From: Alphaproteobacteria bacterium
GTDB taxonomy: Bacteria; Pseudomonadota; Alphaproteobacteria; Rickettsiales; UBA998
Reading direction: 5' to 3'
Length of the DNA stretch: 55,676 bases
Assembly (NCBI GenBank): GCA_004292675.1
Contig: RDXO01000023.1
Coordinates: 1-55,676 of the forward strand
Shown here: piece after piece, positions 1-7,441 of the stretch
Numbering within the stretch: the first letter of the stretch is position 1
Layout: every line of letters begins with the position of its first letter
Position numbers and translations under genes: made by a program
Notes under the pieces: generated by a model
Told to the model about the DNA's origin: nothing
Seen by the model: only the letters and a program-made list of their open reading frames with translations
The model's database searches: none

Positions 1-1
1 G

Positions 2-97
2 TTCTTCAAACAAGGTATCCGACGCATCCTCTATGCAGCACTGAACCTCACCACAATCCCAAAACTATGGCATTACGCTAAACTTGTCGGGTGGTGA
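2..97 (+). CDS. C-terminal end of an unidentified protein (5' truncated by window edge)
   Basis: An open frame enters from the left edge and ends with TGA at 95-97, giving 31 residues rich in aromatic and hydrophobic amino acids (it ends KLVGW). It lies upstream of rpmB on the same strand. The codons look like real coding sequence, but the fragment carries no motif I recognise and I assign no function. It could also be a chance open frame, because only 31 codons are visible. Confidence 0.35.
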   Translation, partial: FFKQGIRRILYAALNLTTIPKLWHYAKLVGW

Positions 98-116
98 GCA
101 TGCACGCAAATAGTCC

Positions 117-145
117 TTGACGTAGCGCAAAAAATTGGTTAAAAA
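117..145 (+). promoter_or_regulatory. possible sigma70 promoter of rpmB
   Basis: TTGACG at 117-122 is followed after 17 bases by TAAAAA at 140-145. The -35 is good and the -10 is poor (4 of 6). It is the best-spaced pair in the short gap before rpmB. This is inference from spacing only. Confidence 0.25.
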
Positions 146-183
146 GCTATGATAAAAAAGTGAAATAACTAAGTGAGTTTTCT

Positions 184-474
184 ATGGCTAAGCGTTGCGC
201 CTTGACTGGTAAGTCTATTCAATTTGGAAATAATGTGTCCCACTCTCAGCGTAAGACGCGCCGTAGGTTTGACCCGAACATGCAAAAAATCAGCGTTCTC
301 AGCGAAACATTGGGTGAGCGCATTACGTTAAAAATCCCTGTATCCACATTGCGTACTATTGAGCATAATGGCGGGATTGATTCATTCTTGTTGAACACCT
401 CCAACCTAAAACTAACGGCTGATGCGATTACGTTGAAAAATAAAATTAAACGTAAAGTTACTGCAACCGCATAA
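184..474 (+). CDS. rpmB: 50S ribosomal protein L28
   Basis: A 96-residue basic protein beginning MAKRCALTGK, the standard L28 opening, followed by the conserved basic HSQRKTRRRF segment (about residues 20-29) and a middle region ending in DSFLL. It is a structural protein of the large ribosomal subunit. The length suits the alphaproteobacterial form; many other bacteria have shorter L28 proteins. It is transcribed alone: its own gap lies upstream and a strong intrinsic terminator starts 27 bases after the stop. The frame overlapping it on the minus strand is a shadow. Confidence 0.97.
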   Translation: MAKRCALTGKSIQFGNNVSHSQRKTRRRFDPNMQKISVLSETLGERITLKIPVSTLRTIEHNGGIDSFLLNTSNLKLTADAITLKNKIKRKVTATA

Positions 475-501
475 ATTTCTTGCATAAGCAGATAATAATC
501 G

Positions 502-541
502 ACAAGTCGTCTTTTGAAAGAAAGACGGCTTGTTCTTTTTG
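502..541 (+). terminator. rho-independent terminator of rpmB
   Basis: A 13-bp stem (502-514 pairs with 521-533, one G-T pair) with a 6-base loop is followed by a T-rich run at 534-541. It follows the rpmB stop and isolates it from nusB. Confidence 0.9.
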
Positions 542-543
542 TT

Positions 544-652
544 TATAGTGCTTCCATTATATAATGGTAAAAGCACTATAAATCATAGTGTTATAGTCGC
601 ACTTGACATAAAAAATGAGTCATTTTTTTGTCAAACGACTATATAGTGCTTC
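544..652. repeat. MITE-like palindromic element, left copy
   Basis: Two adjacent hairpins form this element. The first (544-580) has arms TATAGTGCTT/AAGCACTATA. The second (594-641) has arms beginning TAGTCG and ending CGACTA, with A and T tracts inside the stem. A near-identical element lies at 55390-55511. No open frame, so if mobile it is non-autonomous. Its second hairpin contains an ATG (615) whose frame runs straight into nusB, so the longest nusB frame has an element-derived N-terminus. Confidence 0.75.
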
Positions 653-680
653 TACATCACGTTCCCCTTTGATAATGTTC

Positions 681-1181
681 ATGACATCAGAATCCCCCAC
701 AGCTCCCCAGCAGCCCTATAATAGTTCATTAGTCAAAAAGCATATGGCACGTATTGCTGCCGTGCAGTGCATCTATGCCTCATTGATGGATGCGACAACC
801 CCGCTTCCGACGCTAATTGCATTACAGCTCGAACAAAAAGGTGAAGATGCGTGGCTTCCTAAAATACCTGATAAAAAACTCTTACAAGGGATTGTGCTTG
901 GCACACATGAGATGCATAAAGCACTCAATGCCCGTCTTGCGGAATCATTAGGCGAACGCTGGACAGGAACACGTATGCCTTTAGTCATGCGCGCTTTGTT
1001 GCTCTGCGCCCTCTATGAGGCACTCTACACCCCTGCGCTTCGTCCGATTATTATTATCGATGAATATGTTGGTGTTGCCGATGTATTCTTAGATGATCCC
1101 GATATTGGCTTTGTGCATGGCGTATTGCATGAGTTGATGCACAGTTTGCGCCCCAAGGATATGCCGCAAGCGTCGCTATGA
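681..1181 (+). CDS. nusB: transcription antitermination factor NusB
   Basis: NusB forms the boxA RNA-binding heterodimer with S10 (NusE) in rRNA antitermination. The protein shows the family pattern: an N-terminal helix ARIAAVQCIYASLMD (the usual R-x-x-A-x-Q-x-L-Y region) and, later, the ALYEAL, PIIIIDEYVGVA and FVHGVLHEL segments that match the conserved C-terminal NusB helices (normally LINEYVELA and FVNGVLD). The longest frame starts at ATG 615 inside the repeat element; I prefer ATG 681 (ATG 675 and 744 are alternatives) because the 615 start would add repeat-encoded residues and has no Shine-Dalgarno. The stop overlaps the metX start by ATGA, so the two are translationally coupled. Confidence 0.85.
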   Translation: MTSESPTAPQQPYNSSLVKKHMARIAAVQCIYASLMDATTPLPTLIALQLEQKGEDAWLPKIPDKKLLQGIVLGTHEMHKALNARLAESLGERWTGTRMPLVMRALLLCALYEALYTPALRPIIIIDEYVGVADVFLDDPDIGFVHGVLHELMHSLRPKDMPQASL

Positions 1182-2347
1182 ATGATATGCACATGATGAG
1201 TTTTGGGGCATCACGCCGTCAGGTATTGGTAGGAAAAATACGCACCGTGGCGGAGGATCGCCCATTGCGCTTAAGTTGTGGGCGTGAACTCTCCCATATT
1301 CCCGTTGCCTATCAAACCTATGGTACGCTAAACGAGGCAAAGGATAACGCTATTCTCATCTGCCACGCCCTCACGGGGGATCAATATGTTGCCTCAGGCA
1401 ATCCCGTCACGGGCAAAGCGGGATGGTGGAACTTTATGGTGGGATCAGGCAAGCCTATTGATACGGATCGCTTTTTCGTCATTTGTTCCAATGTCTTGGG
1501 TGGCTGCATGGGAACGTATGGTCCAAAACATCACGATGCCGAAGGGAATGTGTTAGGTCTCAACTTCCCTGTTGTCACTATTAGCGATATGGTGGCGGTG
1601 CAGCAACGCCTCATTGAGAGCTTCGGGATCACCCAACTTTTCGCGGTGATTGGTGGTTCAGTCGGAGGGATGCAGGTGCTGCAATGGGCGGTGGATTTCC
1701 CTAACATGGTACGTTGCGTGATACCGATGGCAACAGCAGCACGGCATAATGCTCAGAATATCGCCTATCATGAGATTGGGCGGCAAGCAATTATGGCAGA
1801 CCCAGATTGGCAGGGTGGCGCATATCATGATGCGGGGACGTTCCCTGTGAAAGGCTTATCCATCGCACGGATGACGGCGCACGTCACCTATCTATCTGAA
1901 AACGCCTTGCAGCATAAATTCGGACGTATGCTGCAACATGGTGAGGTTCTGGATTTCACCTTTGATGCCAATTTTCAAGTGGAAAGCTATCTACGGCATC
2001 AAGGGGTGAGTTTTGTCGAACGCTTTGATCCGAACTCCTATCTTTATGTGACGAAAGCAGCCGATTATTTTGACCTTGCGCAAGCGCATGATGGCGCGCT
2101 CTCGCTTGCCTTTGCGCACACGCCCGTATCCTTCTGTTTGCTTTCTTTCACCACCGATTGGCTTTATCCCACTATGGAGACCCGCCATATTGTGCGCGCC
2201 CTCAATGCGCAAGGGGCAGATGTGAGTTTTGCAGAAATTGATTCCCCCTATGGGCATGATGCGTTCTTGATGGAAGATACACATATCATGAATGTATTAG
2301 GTGGCTTTCTGGATGGCAAAGCCAAGAAGTTTGGGGTGGGGGTTTAG
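1178..2347 (+). CDS. metX: homoserine O-acyltransferase (MetX family)
   Basis: An alpha/beta-hydrolase-fold acyltransferase that activates homoserine by O-acylation in methionine biosynthesis. At 389 residues it has the usual family length. Visible landmarks: CHALTGD near residue 62, the GGCMGTYGP segment near 108-116, the nucleophile elbow GGSVGGMQ with Ser161, a catalytic Asp in TDWLYP (Asp327) and a catalytic His in SPYGHDAFL (His360). Whether acetyl-CoA or succinyl-CoA is the donor cannot be told by eye; both activities occur in MetX proteins. It overlaps nusB by four bases. In many alphaproteobacteria metX is paired with metW; no metW follows here. Confidence 0.95.
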   Translation: MNDMHMMSFGASRRQVLVGKIRTVAEDRPLRLSCGRELSHIPVAYQTYGTLNEAKDNAILICHALTGDQYVASGNPVTGKAGWWNFMVGSGKPIDTDRFFVICSNVLGGCMGTYGPKHHDAEGNVLGLNFPVVTISDMVAVQQRLIESFGITQLFAVIGGSVGGMQVLQWAVDFPNMVRCVIPMATAARHNAQNIAYHEIGRQAIMADPDWQGGAYHDAGTFPVKGLSIARMTAHVTYLSENALQHKFGRMLQHGEVLDFTFDANFQVESYLRHQGVSFVERFDPNSYLYVTKAADYFDLAQAHDGALSLAFAHTPVSFCLLSFTTDWLYPTMETRHIVRALNAQGADVSFAEIDSPYGHDAFLMEDTHIMNVLGGFLDGKAKKFGVGV

Positions 2348-2378
2348 GGGTGCGGATTCTTCTTGCTTTTTTACCATC

Positions 2379-2447
2379 GTCATTCCTGCGAAGGCAGGAA
2401 TCCAATAATGTCTTTTTGTTCTGGATACCCGCCTTCGCGGGTATGAC
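2379..2447. repeat. palindromic repeat, full copy (RPE/VIPAKAGIQ type)
   Basis: Two hairpins, GTCATTCCTGCG/CGAAGGCAGGAAT and TACCCGCCTTCG/CGCGGGTATGAC, face each other across a short spacer. This is the widespread repeat whose translations read VIPAKAGIQ and LRRNDD; a minus-strand frame at 2286-2492 shows exactly those words and is spurious. Related copies lie at 3613-3638 (half) and 54604-54673 (diverged). Confidence 0.85.
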
Positions 2448-2470
2448 ATATTTTATAAAGTAGCACATGT

Positions 2471-4105
2471 ATGAATGATGAGAGCAAAACACCCGACCTC
2501 GTTCCCGCCCACACCAAGCCGCATTATTGGATTATGATCCGTGGGGCGGAGGTGTGGAATCGTTGGGCGCGTGGTGGAGCAACTGACGATTGGTTTTCTC
2601 ACATAGATAAAAAAATTATAAATTTGAAAGGATTAGATGCAAAAAAATTAGAAGCATTTAAGGCACTGATACCTTTAGGGAAAGCGGAAGGTGATGCGAA
2701 AATTTTAGAAGAAATATTGGCAGACATAAGAACATTTTGTGTTACTCCCCATTCAGGAAGCAGGATTGCAGCGCAAGATTTTGAACAACAACATCTTCCT
2801 GTTAGTGCTGGTAATATTGATTTCAGAAGCACTCTATGGAATTCACCTTATCGGATTCTCAGAGAATATGATACAGATGAAAAAGCTATCTTATTACGTA
2901 CAAGATTAAGTGAAATCTTAAAAACAAAACTATTTGACAGTGATGTTGATCTTGTTATTGATTGCATCGATATTGACTTTGAGGAGTTCGTTTTTCCTGA
3001 TTCCGTATACTTTGATGGTGCAAGATTCGTTGGAAATGCAAATTTTCTTCGAACACAATTTGTTAGCAATGTAAGTTTTTCAGAAACATCCTTTCAGGAT
3101 GAAGCATGGTTTGGAGGAGTGCAATTCTACAGTCAAGTACTATTCAAACGAACACGGTTTTGTAACGAGGCATACTTCAATCAAGCCAAATTTCACTGGG
3201 TGGTCAAATTTAAGAAAGCACATTTCTATAGTTTTGGAACGTTTGTATACAGCACGTTCGCTTACGATGCAGATTTCTCACACGCCACCTTTTATCACGT
3301 ACCAAACATAAGTGGTGCGGAGTGCGAAGGATTATGGATATTCCCCAAAGAAGAAGAATGTTGGTCAAAGATCAAACCCGATGCAGGATTCGAGGGCAGC
3401 GAGCTTAGCAATGCTTGGCAAAGAATCGAACTAGCGTACAGCCAAATCCGCAAGCGAATGGAGGAATTGAAGCTGCATCATTGGGAATTGTTTTTCCATG
3501 CCAAGGAGATGGAAGCACAGCGTCAACAGCTCCTCGCTCAGAAAGCACAGATTAAGGTAGAGATAGTCACGCAGTTCAAGACCTTGATACAGGGCAAAAA
3601 ACGATCAAAAATGTCATTCCTGCGAAGGCAGGAATCCAAGCTACCAACTAATGCACGGTTACCTGCCTCCGTAAATAAAGCCGATCCCCCTCCTCAGATC
3701 AAACAAAAGATTAAAACCTTACTCAAAGTATATGTCCGCGAATGTCTTTACACAGCGTATAAAAACACTTCTGATTACGGGCAGAGCATCGCTCGACCGA
3801 TTTTTTGGATATTCTATTGGATAATCGCATGTGCATTTGTGTATTGGATCATTATTGGAATAACAACTAGCTTTGTTCTAACCTCAGGCGGGGTAATCAA
3901 AACAGCATTCCTACACGCATTCTATAATGTGCTTCCTAATATATCCACAGAAACTTCTATGAGTGAGGCAACCTTAACAATATGCAAAAAAGATATGAAT
4001 TGTTTGGGGGCGTTTTACATCGTCGCCACCTTCCACAAACTCGTCTCCTTTTTCCTCTGGTTTCTCCTTGGTCTGGGCATACGCAATCGCTTTAAGCTAC
4101 GGTAA
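2471..4105 (+). CDS. pentapeptide-repeat protein with C-terminal membrane segments
   Basis: A 544-residue protein. Residues 1-150 look soluble, with a Trp-rich N-terminus (HYWIMIRGAEVWNRWA). Residues about 167-275 form a pentapeptide-repeat block of the F-rich kind (repeated xxFxx with alternating A/N, as in YFDGARF, NANFLRT, AYFNQAKF, DADFSHATF), predicted to fold as a right-handed quadrilateral beta-helix. A charged helical linker follows (330-380), then residues 381-400 encoded by half of a palindromic repeat, then hydrophobic segments near 440-470 and 515-537. The arrangement of pentapeptide domain, linker and membrane helices is seen in several proteobacterial proteins of unknown role; a channel-like or envelope function is possible but unproven. 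It starts 23 bases after the intergenic repeat. Confidence 0.8.
   Translation: MNDESKTPDLVPAHTKPHYWIMIRGAEVWNRWARGGATDDWFSHIDKKIINLKGLDAKKLEAFKALIPLGKAEGDAKILEEILADIRTFCVTPHSGSRIAAQDFEQQHLPVSAGNIDFRSTLWNSPYRILREYDTDEKAILLRTRLSEILKTKLFDSDVDLVIDCIDIDFEEFVFPDSVYFDGARFVGNANFLRTQFVSNVSFSETSFQDEAWFGGVQFYSQVLFKRTRFCNEAYFNQAKFHWVVKFKKAHFYSFGTFVYSTFAYDADFSHATFYHVPNISGAECEGLWIFPKEEECWSKIKPDAGFEGSELSNAWQRIELAYSQIRKRMEELKLHHWELFFHAKEMEAQRQQLLAQKAQIKVEIVTQFKTLIQGKKRSKMSFLRRQESKLPTNARLPASVNKADPPPQIKQKIKTLLKVYVRECLYTAYKNTSDYGQSIARPIFWIFYWIIACAFVYWIIIGITTSFVLTSGGVIKTAFLHAFYNVLPNISTETSMSEATLTICKKDMNCLGAFYIVATFHKLVSFFLWFLLGLGIRNRFKLR
3613..3638. repeat. half-copy of palindromic repeat inside a coding region
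   Basis: The 26 bases match the left hairpin of the 2379-2447 element base for base, and lie in frame within the pentapeptide-repeat gene, encoding MSFLRRQES in the linker before the membrane segments. It resembles Rickettsia palindromic elements, which can persist in coding genes as tolerated surface insertions. Confidence 0.8.
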
Positions 4106-4119
4106 GGTAATTTTCCCTC

Positions 4120-4920
4120 ATGAACGCATCCATTCCTTCCTCAGAACTCCCTTTATTCGATCAATTACGTGAGATCATGCGCACCTTGCATGATCCTGTG
4201 CAGGGTTGCGCGTGGGATGTGCAGCAGACATTTGCTACCATTGCCCCCTATACGATTGAAGAAGCCTATGAGGTGCAAGATGCCATCCTTCGTGGGGATC
4301 GCACGGCTTTATGTGCCGAATTGGGGGATTTATTGCTGCAAGTAATGTTCCATAGCCAAATGGCAGAAGAAGAAGGCAGTTTTACGCTGGATGATGTGGT
4401 GCGCGGCATTATAGAAAAAATGATCCGCCGTCATCCGCATATATTCGGATCAGATGCCATGCGTGATGCAGAATCACAAGCGCAGGCATGGGAAGCGCAC
4501 AAAGCACAAGAACGCCGTAATGCAGGGCATAGCTCCCTGATGGATGATGTGCCACGGAATCTTCCTGCTTTGGTACGGGCGCACAAGCTCCAAAAACGTG
4601 CAGCACACGTAGGGTTTGATTGGGCAACGATCACCCCTGTATGGGAGAAAGTACACGAAGAACTAGCAGAACTTCATGAAGCGCACATTTCAAGAAACCA
4701 TGCGCACACCCATGAAGAATTGGGCGATCTGTTGTTTGTTCTGGTCAATCTTGCCCACCATATGGGGTGCGCCCCCGATGATGCGCTGCACGCTGCCAAT
4801 CATAAATTCGAGCAACGCTTTCGTGCCATGGAAGCCATGGCACATAGCGAAGGCACAAGCCTTGCGAATGAATCACTTACGCAACAAGAAGCACGCTGGC
4901 AGAAAGTCAAACGACTATAG
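4120..4920 (+). CDS. mazG: nucleoside triphosphate pyrophosphohydrolase MazG
   Basis: MazG hydrolyses NTPs to NMP and pyrophosphate and acts as a house-cleaning enzyme. The protein is 266 residues, the usual two-domain length. The first domain shows CAWDVQQTF, the Mg-binding EExxE helix variant EEAYEV and the downstream ExxD in ELGDLL; the second repeats the pattern (EELAELHEA and EELGDLLF). It follows the pentapeptide gene by 14 bases on the same strand. Its stop overlaps the convergent vWA gene stop by six bases, so no terminator separates them. Confidence 0.95.
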   Translation: MNASIPSSELPLFDQLREIMRTLHDPVQGCAWDVQQTFATIAPYTIEEAYEVQDAILRGDRTALCAELGDLLLQVMFHSQMAEEEGSFTLDDVVRGIIEKMIRRHPHIFGSDAMRDAESQAQAWEAHKAQERRNAGHSSLMDDVPRNLPALVRAHKLQKRAAHVGFDWATITPVWEKVHEELAELHEAHISRNHAHTHEELGDLLFVLVNLAHHMGCAPDDALHAANHKFEQRFRAMEAMAHSEGTSLANESLTQQEARWQKVKRL

Positions 4921-6906
4921 CAACTGCGCCAACCGCACCAACTCGATAAATTCCGCACGATAGCCAAACGGATCGCGCCCTTTCGCTTGTTGTGCTAATG
5001 CGATCACATCCGCATAGCTAAAGCCGTTCATCATGGTTGAGCCACGCATTAATTGCCCAAAGGCAGCGACTGCAGCAGCAAAACGTGCATCATCGGATGC
5101 ATCCTTATTATCCTTCACCTCTTTGAGGCGAGTGATGGGTGTACTCATCAAACGGCTTGTATCCTGCTGTGGTAGCTTATAGCGAATTTTCAAAAAGCCA
5201 TATTCATCAGCATAGTCTGTGGTTGAAGGCGGAGCATCCGTAGGTGAACCATAACGCGATGCATCAATCAAACGCGCTTTGCTCTCGGTTGGGGTGATTT
5301 CATAGAGTGCTGTCACGCTATGCCCTGCGCCAATTTCTCCTGCATCCACGGCATCATTGTTAAAATCTTCACGGCGCAATGCACGTGTTTCATAGCCAAT
5401 CAAACGATATTCTGCAACACGCTGCGGATTAAATTCCACTTGAATCTTCACATCCTTAGCGATGGTGTACAAAGTGCTGCTTGCTTCATCCACAAGCACT
5501 TTGCGTGCCTCATTAAGGCGGTCAATATAAGCAGCATTGCCATTACCATTTTGGGCGAGGCTTTGCATCATCGTATCATGATAATTCCCTTGCCCAAAGC
5601 CTAACACAGACAAGAATATGCCTTGCGTGCGTTTCTTGGCAACATAGTCTTTTAACGCCTCAGGATCAGCAATACCGACATTAAAATCACCATCCGTGGC
5701 AAGAATAATGCGATTAATCCCATCCTTATCAAAATGACGCTCTGCTAGGGCATAGGCTTGCTTGATCCCTTCCGCACCTGCCGTACCTCCCCCTGCATAG
5801 CAATGCTCTATCGCGTTTACAATCACTTGTTTTTCACGCACTTTGGTTGGCTCAAGTGCAATGCCTGCACTGCCTGCATAGGTAACAATCGCCACGCTAT
5901 CTTCAGGCTCTAAACTTTGCAACAACAACTTCATAGAGTTTTTTAGCAATGGCAATTTATTTGGTTCATCCATTGATCCAGAAGTATCAATCAAAAAAAC
6001 AAGATTGCTGCGCGGTTTATGGTCTGGTACGATTTCATGCCCCTTAATGCCAATATGGAGTAATTTCGTATCTTTATTCCATGGTGTGGGCATAATGCTG
6101 AGTGTGGGCGCAAAAGGTTCTTGTTTATCCTTAGGGGGCGCATAATCATAGGGGAAATAATTGATCATTTCTTCAATACGCACCGCATCTTTCGGGGGGA
6201 TGCTATGATTGTTCAATGATGCCCGCAAAAATGCGTAGGATGCCGTATCCACATCAACAGAAAAGGTTGACACCGCTTCTTCCTTGACTAATGTAAGCGG
6301 ATGTTCTGATGCTGAGGGGAACTGATCGCGCTCTTCATGATAACCATGTGGTATAGCATAGTCTGCACGTTCATAATCTTGCATAGGTGCTGCTGCCATC
6401 ACAGGTTTTCGGCTCGGACTCTTTTTAGCAAGATCTTGTGGTTTTATTGTTTGTGGAGCATTAAAAGCACCCATTGCGGATGGCTCTATATTCTTGAGAA
6501 TACTCTCCATCGAAGCATCTTGGGTAGGCACAGGCGCAGGTGGAAGATCAGGCATTGCTTCCGCCAAAGGCGCACTGATTGGGCTTGGTGCAGAGGCAAC
6601 TGTGGTGGATTGCACTTCTTGGTGCAACATTGTGGAATTGAGTAGTGCAATAATAAGCGTAGCCGCGCATAATCCGCCTGCTACTTTATATGATTTTTTC
6701 ATAAAAGCTCCTTGGTTGTGATGCAACACGGCGTGTGCTGCATTCATAAGACGAAGCCAAAATGCATTTCCTTGGGTGCGTGGTGCATTTTTTTGCGAAA
6801 ATTGTTGCATCGCGCTCGCAATCGCACGTTCTTCTGCCTGCACATCATGGGCAGGTGGTACGCCTTGACGCATCAGATGCGCTATTTCATCCAAAGGATC
6901 ATGCAT
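4915..6906 (-). CDS. membrane-anchored von Willebrand factor A domain protein (YfbK-like)
   Basis: A 663-residue protein. Residues 1-70 are a cytoplasmic N-terminus, with a single membrane helix at about 74-92, a Pro/Ala-rich linker to about 200, and then the von Willebrand N-terminal region around FSVDVDTASYAF and EEMINYFPYDY. The vWA domain has its metal-binding motif DTSGSM at 307-312, and a C-terminal domain typical of YfbK-type proteins follows. It is co-transcribed with an ECF sigma factor whose stop it overlaps by eight bases, so the short cytoplasmic N-terminus is a natural candidate for an anti-sigma contact (inference). A strong AGAAGG ribosome site sits just before the start. The substrate is unknown. 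Confidence 0.88.
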   Translation of the reverse strand: MHDPLDEIAHLMRQGVPPAHDVQAEERAIASAMQQFSQKNAPRTQGNAFWLRLMNAAHAVLHHNQGAFMKKSYKVAGGLCAATLIIALLNSTMLHQEVQSTTVASAPSPISAPLAEAMPDLPPAPVPTQDASMESILKNIEPSAMGAFNAPQTIKPQDLAKKSPSRKPVMAAAPMQDYERADYAIPHGYHEERDQFPSASEHPLTLVKEEAVSTFSVDVDTASYAFLRASLNNHSIPPKDAVRIEEMINYFPYDYAPPKDKQEPFAPTLSIMPTPWNKDTKLLHIGIKGHEIVPDHKPRSNLVFLIDTSGSMDEPNKLPLLKNSMKLLLQSLEPEDSVAIVTYAGSAGIALEPTKVREKQVIVNAIEHCYAGGGTAGAEGIKQAYALAERHFDKDGINRIILATDGDFNVGIADPEALKDYVAKKRTQGIFLSVLGFGQGNYHDTMMQSLAQNGNGNAAYIDRLNEARKVLVDEASSTLYTIAKDVKIQVEFNPQRVAEYRLIGYETRALRREDFNNDAVDAGEIGAGHSVTALYEITPTESKARLIDASRYGSPTDAPPSTTDYADEYGFLKIRYKLPQQDTSRLMSTPITRLKEVKDNKDASDDARFAAAVAAFGQLMRGSTMMNGFSYADVIALAQQAKGRDPFGYRAEFIELVRLAQLL

Positions 6907-7435
6907 GTTCCTTCTCCATTGCCACGGTTAAAATTTTGCGAATCTCATGCATACGCCATGAAATGGTGGATTCTTTGCATTTCAGAATCTCTCCTACTTC
7001 TGCATGGCTTAAGCCTTCTGCTAACACCAGCAACGCTGTTTCTTTGAGAGGTGATCGTAGATGCGCAACGGTACGATACAGCCATTGGATTTTTTTATGC
7101 TGTTCGTGCGCATCGGCTGTTTCAAGTGCATTCAGTTCTGTATATCCCTTATCACGTTGCCGATCTAGGGTGCGTTTTTTATACGCATCACGGCACTGAT
7201 TCACCACAATACGGTACAGCCATGTGGTAAAAGCCCCCTTATTTTGATAGGTTGCGAGCTTATCCACCAAGAGCAGACACACTTCTTGCGCAATGTCTTC
7301 TGCATCCTGTTGATGCCCCGTAAAGCGATAAGCAACACGGTAGATCATGGGATAATGGCTATTCAGGAGCTTCTGAAACGCCACATTATCCCCCCTACAT
7401 GCCTCATGAATGAGCGCAACATTATCGTGGATCAT
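6899..7435 (-). CDS. ECF-type RNA polymerase sigma factor
   Basis: A 178-residue sigma70-family protein with region 2 (YRVAYRFTGHQQDAEDIAQEVCL, the DAEDIxQEV core at about residues 44-52, then FTTWLYRIVVNQCRD) and region 4 (LAEGLSHAEVGEILKCKESTISWRMHEIRKIL, a helix-turn-helix at about 138-170). There is no region 1 or 3, as expected for group 4 sigma factors. It sits between an unknown 353-residue gene and the vWA membrane protein in one minus-strand operon. The regulon is unknown. Confidence 0.93.
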   Translation of the reverse strand: MIHDNVALIHEACRGDNVAFQKLLNSHYPMIYRVAYRFTGHQQDAEDIAQEVCLLLVDKLATYQNKGAFTTWLYRIVVNQCRDAYKKRTLDRQRDKGYTELNALETADAHEQHKKIQWLYRTVAHLRSPLKETALLVLAEGLSHAEVGEILKCKESTISWRMHEIRKILTVAMEKEHA

Positions 7436-7441
7436 TCCATC

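Noticed and set aside
594..641. Classical sigma70 promoter from TTGACA in the MITE hairpin to TATAGT
   Set aside because: The spacing is over 30 bases, so the two elements cannot act together.
2286..2492. Minus-strand frame with VIPAKAGIQ and LRRNDD
   Set aside because: These words are the usual chance translation of the palindromic repeat at 2379-2447; the rest of the frame lies antisense to metX and has no ribosome-binding site.
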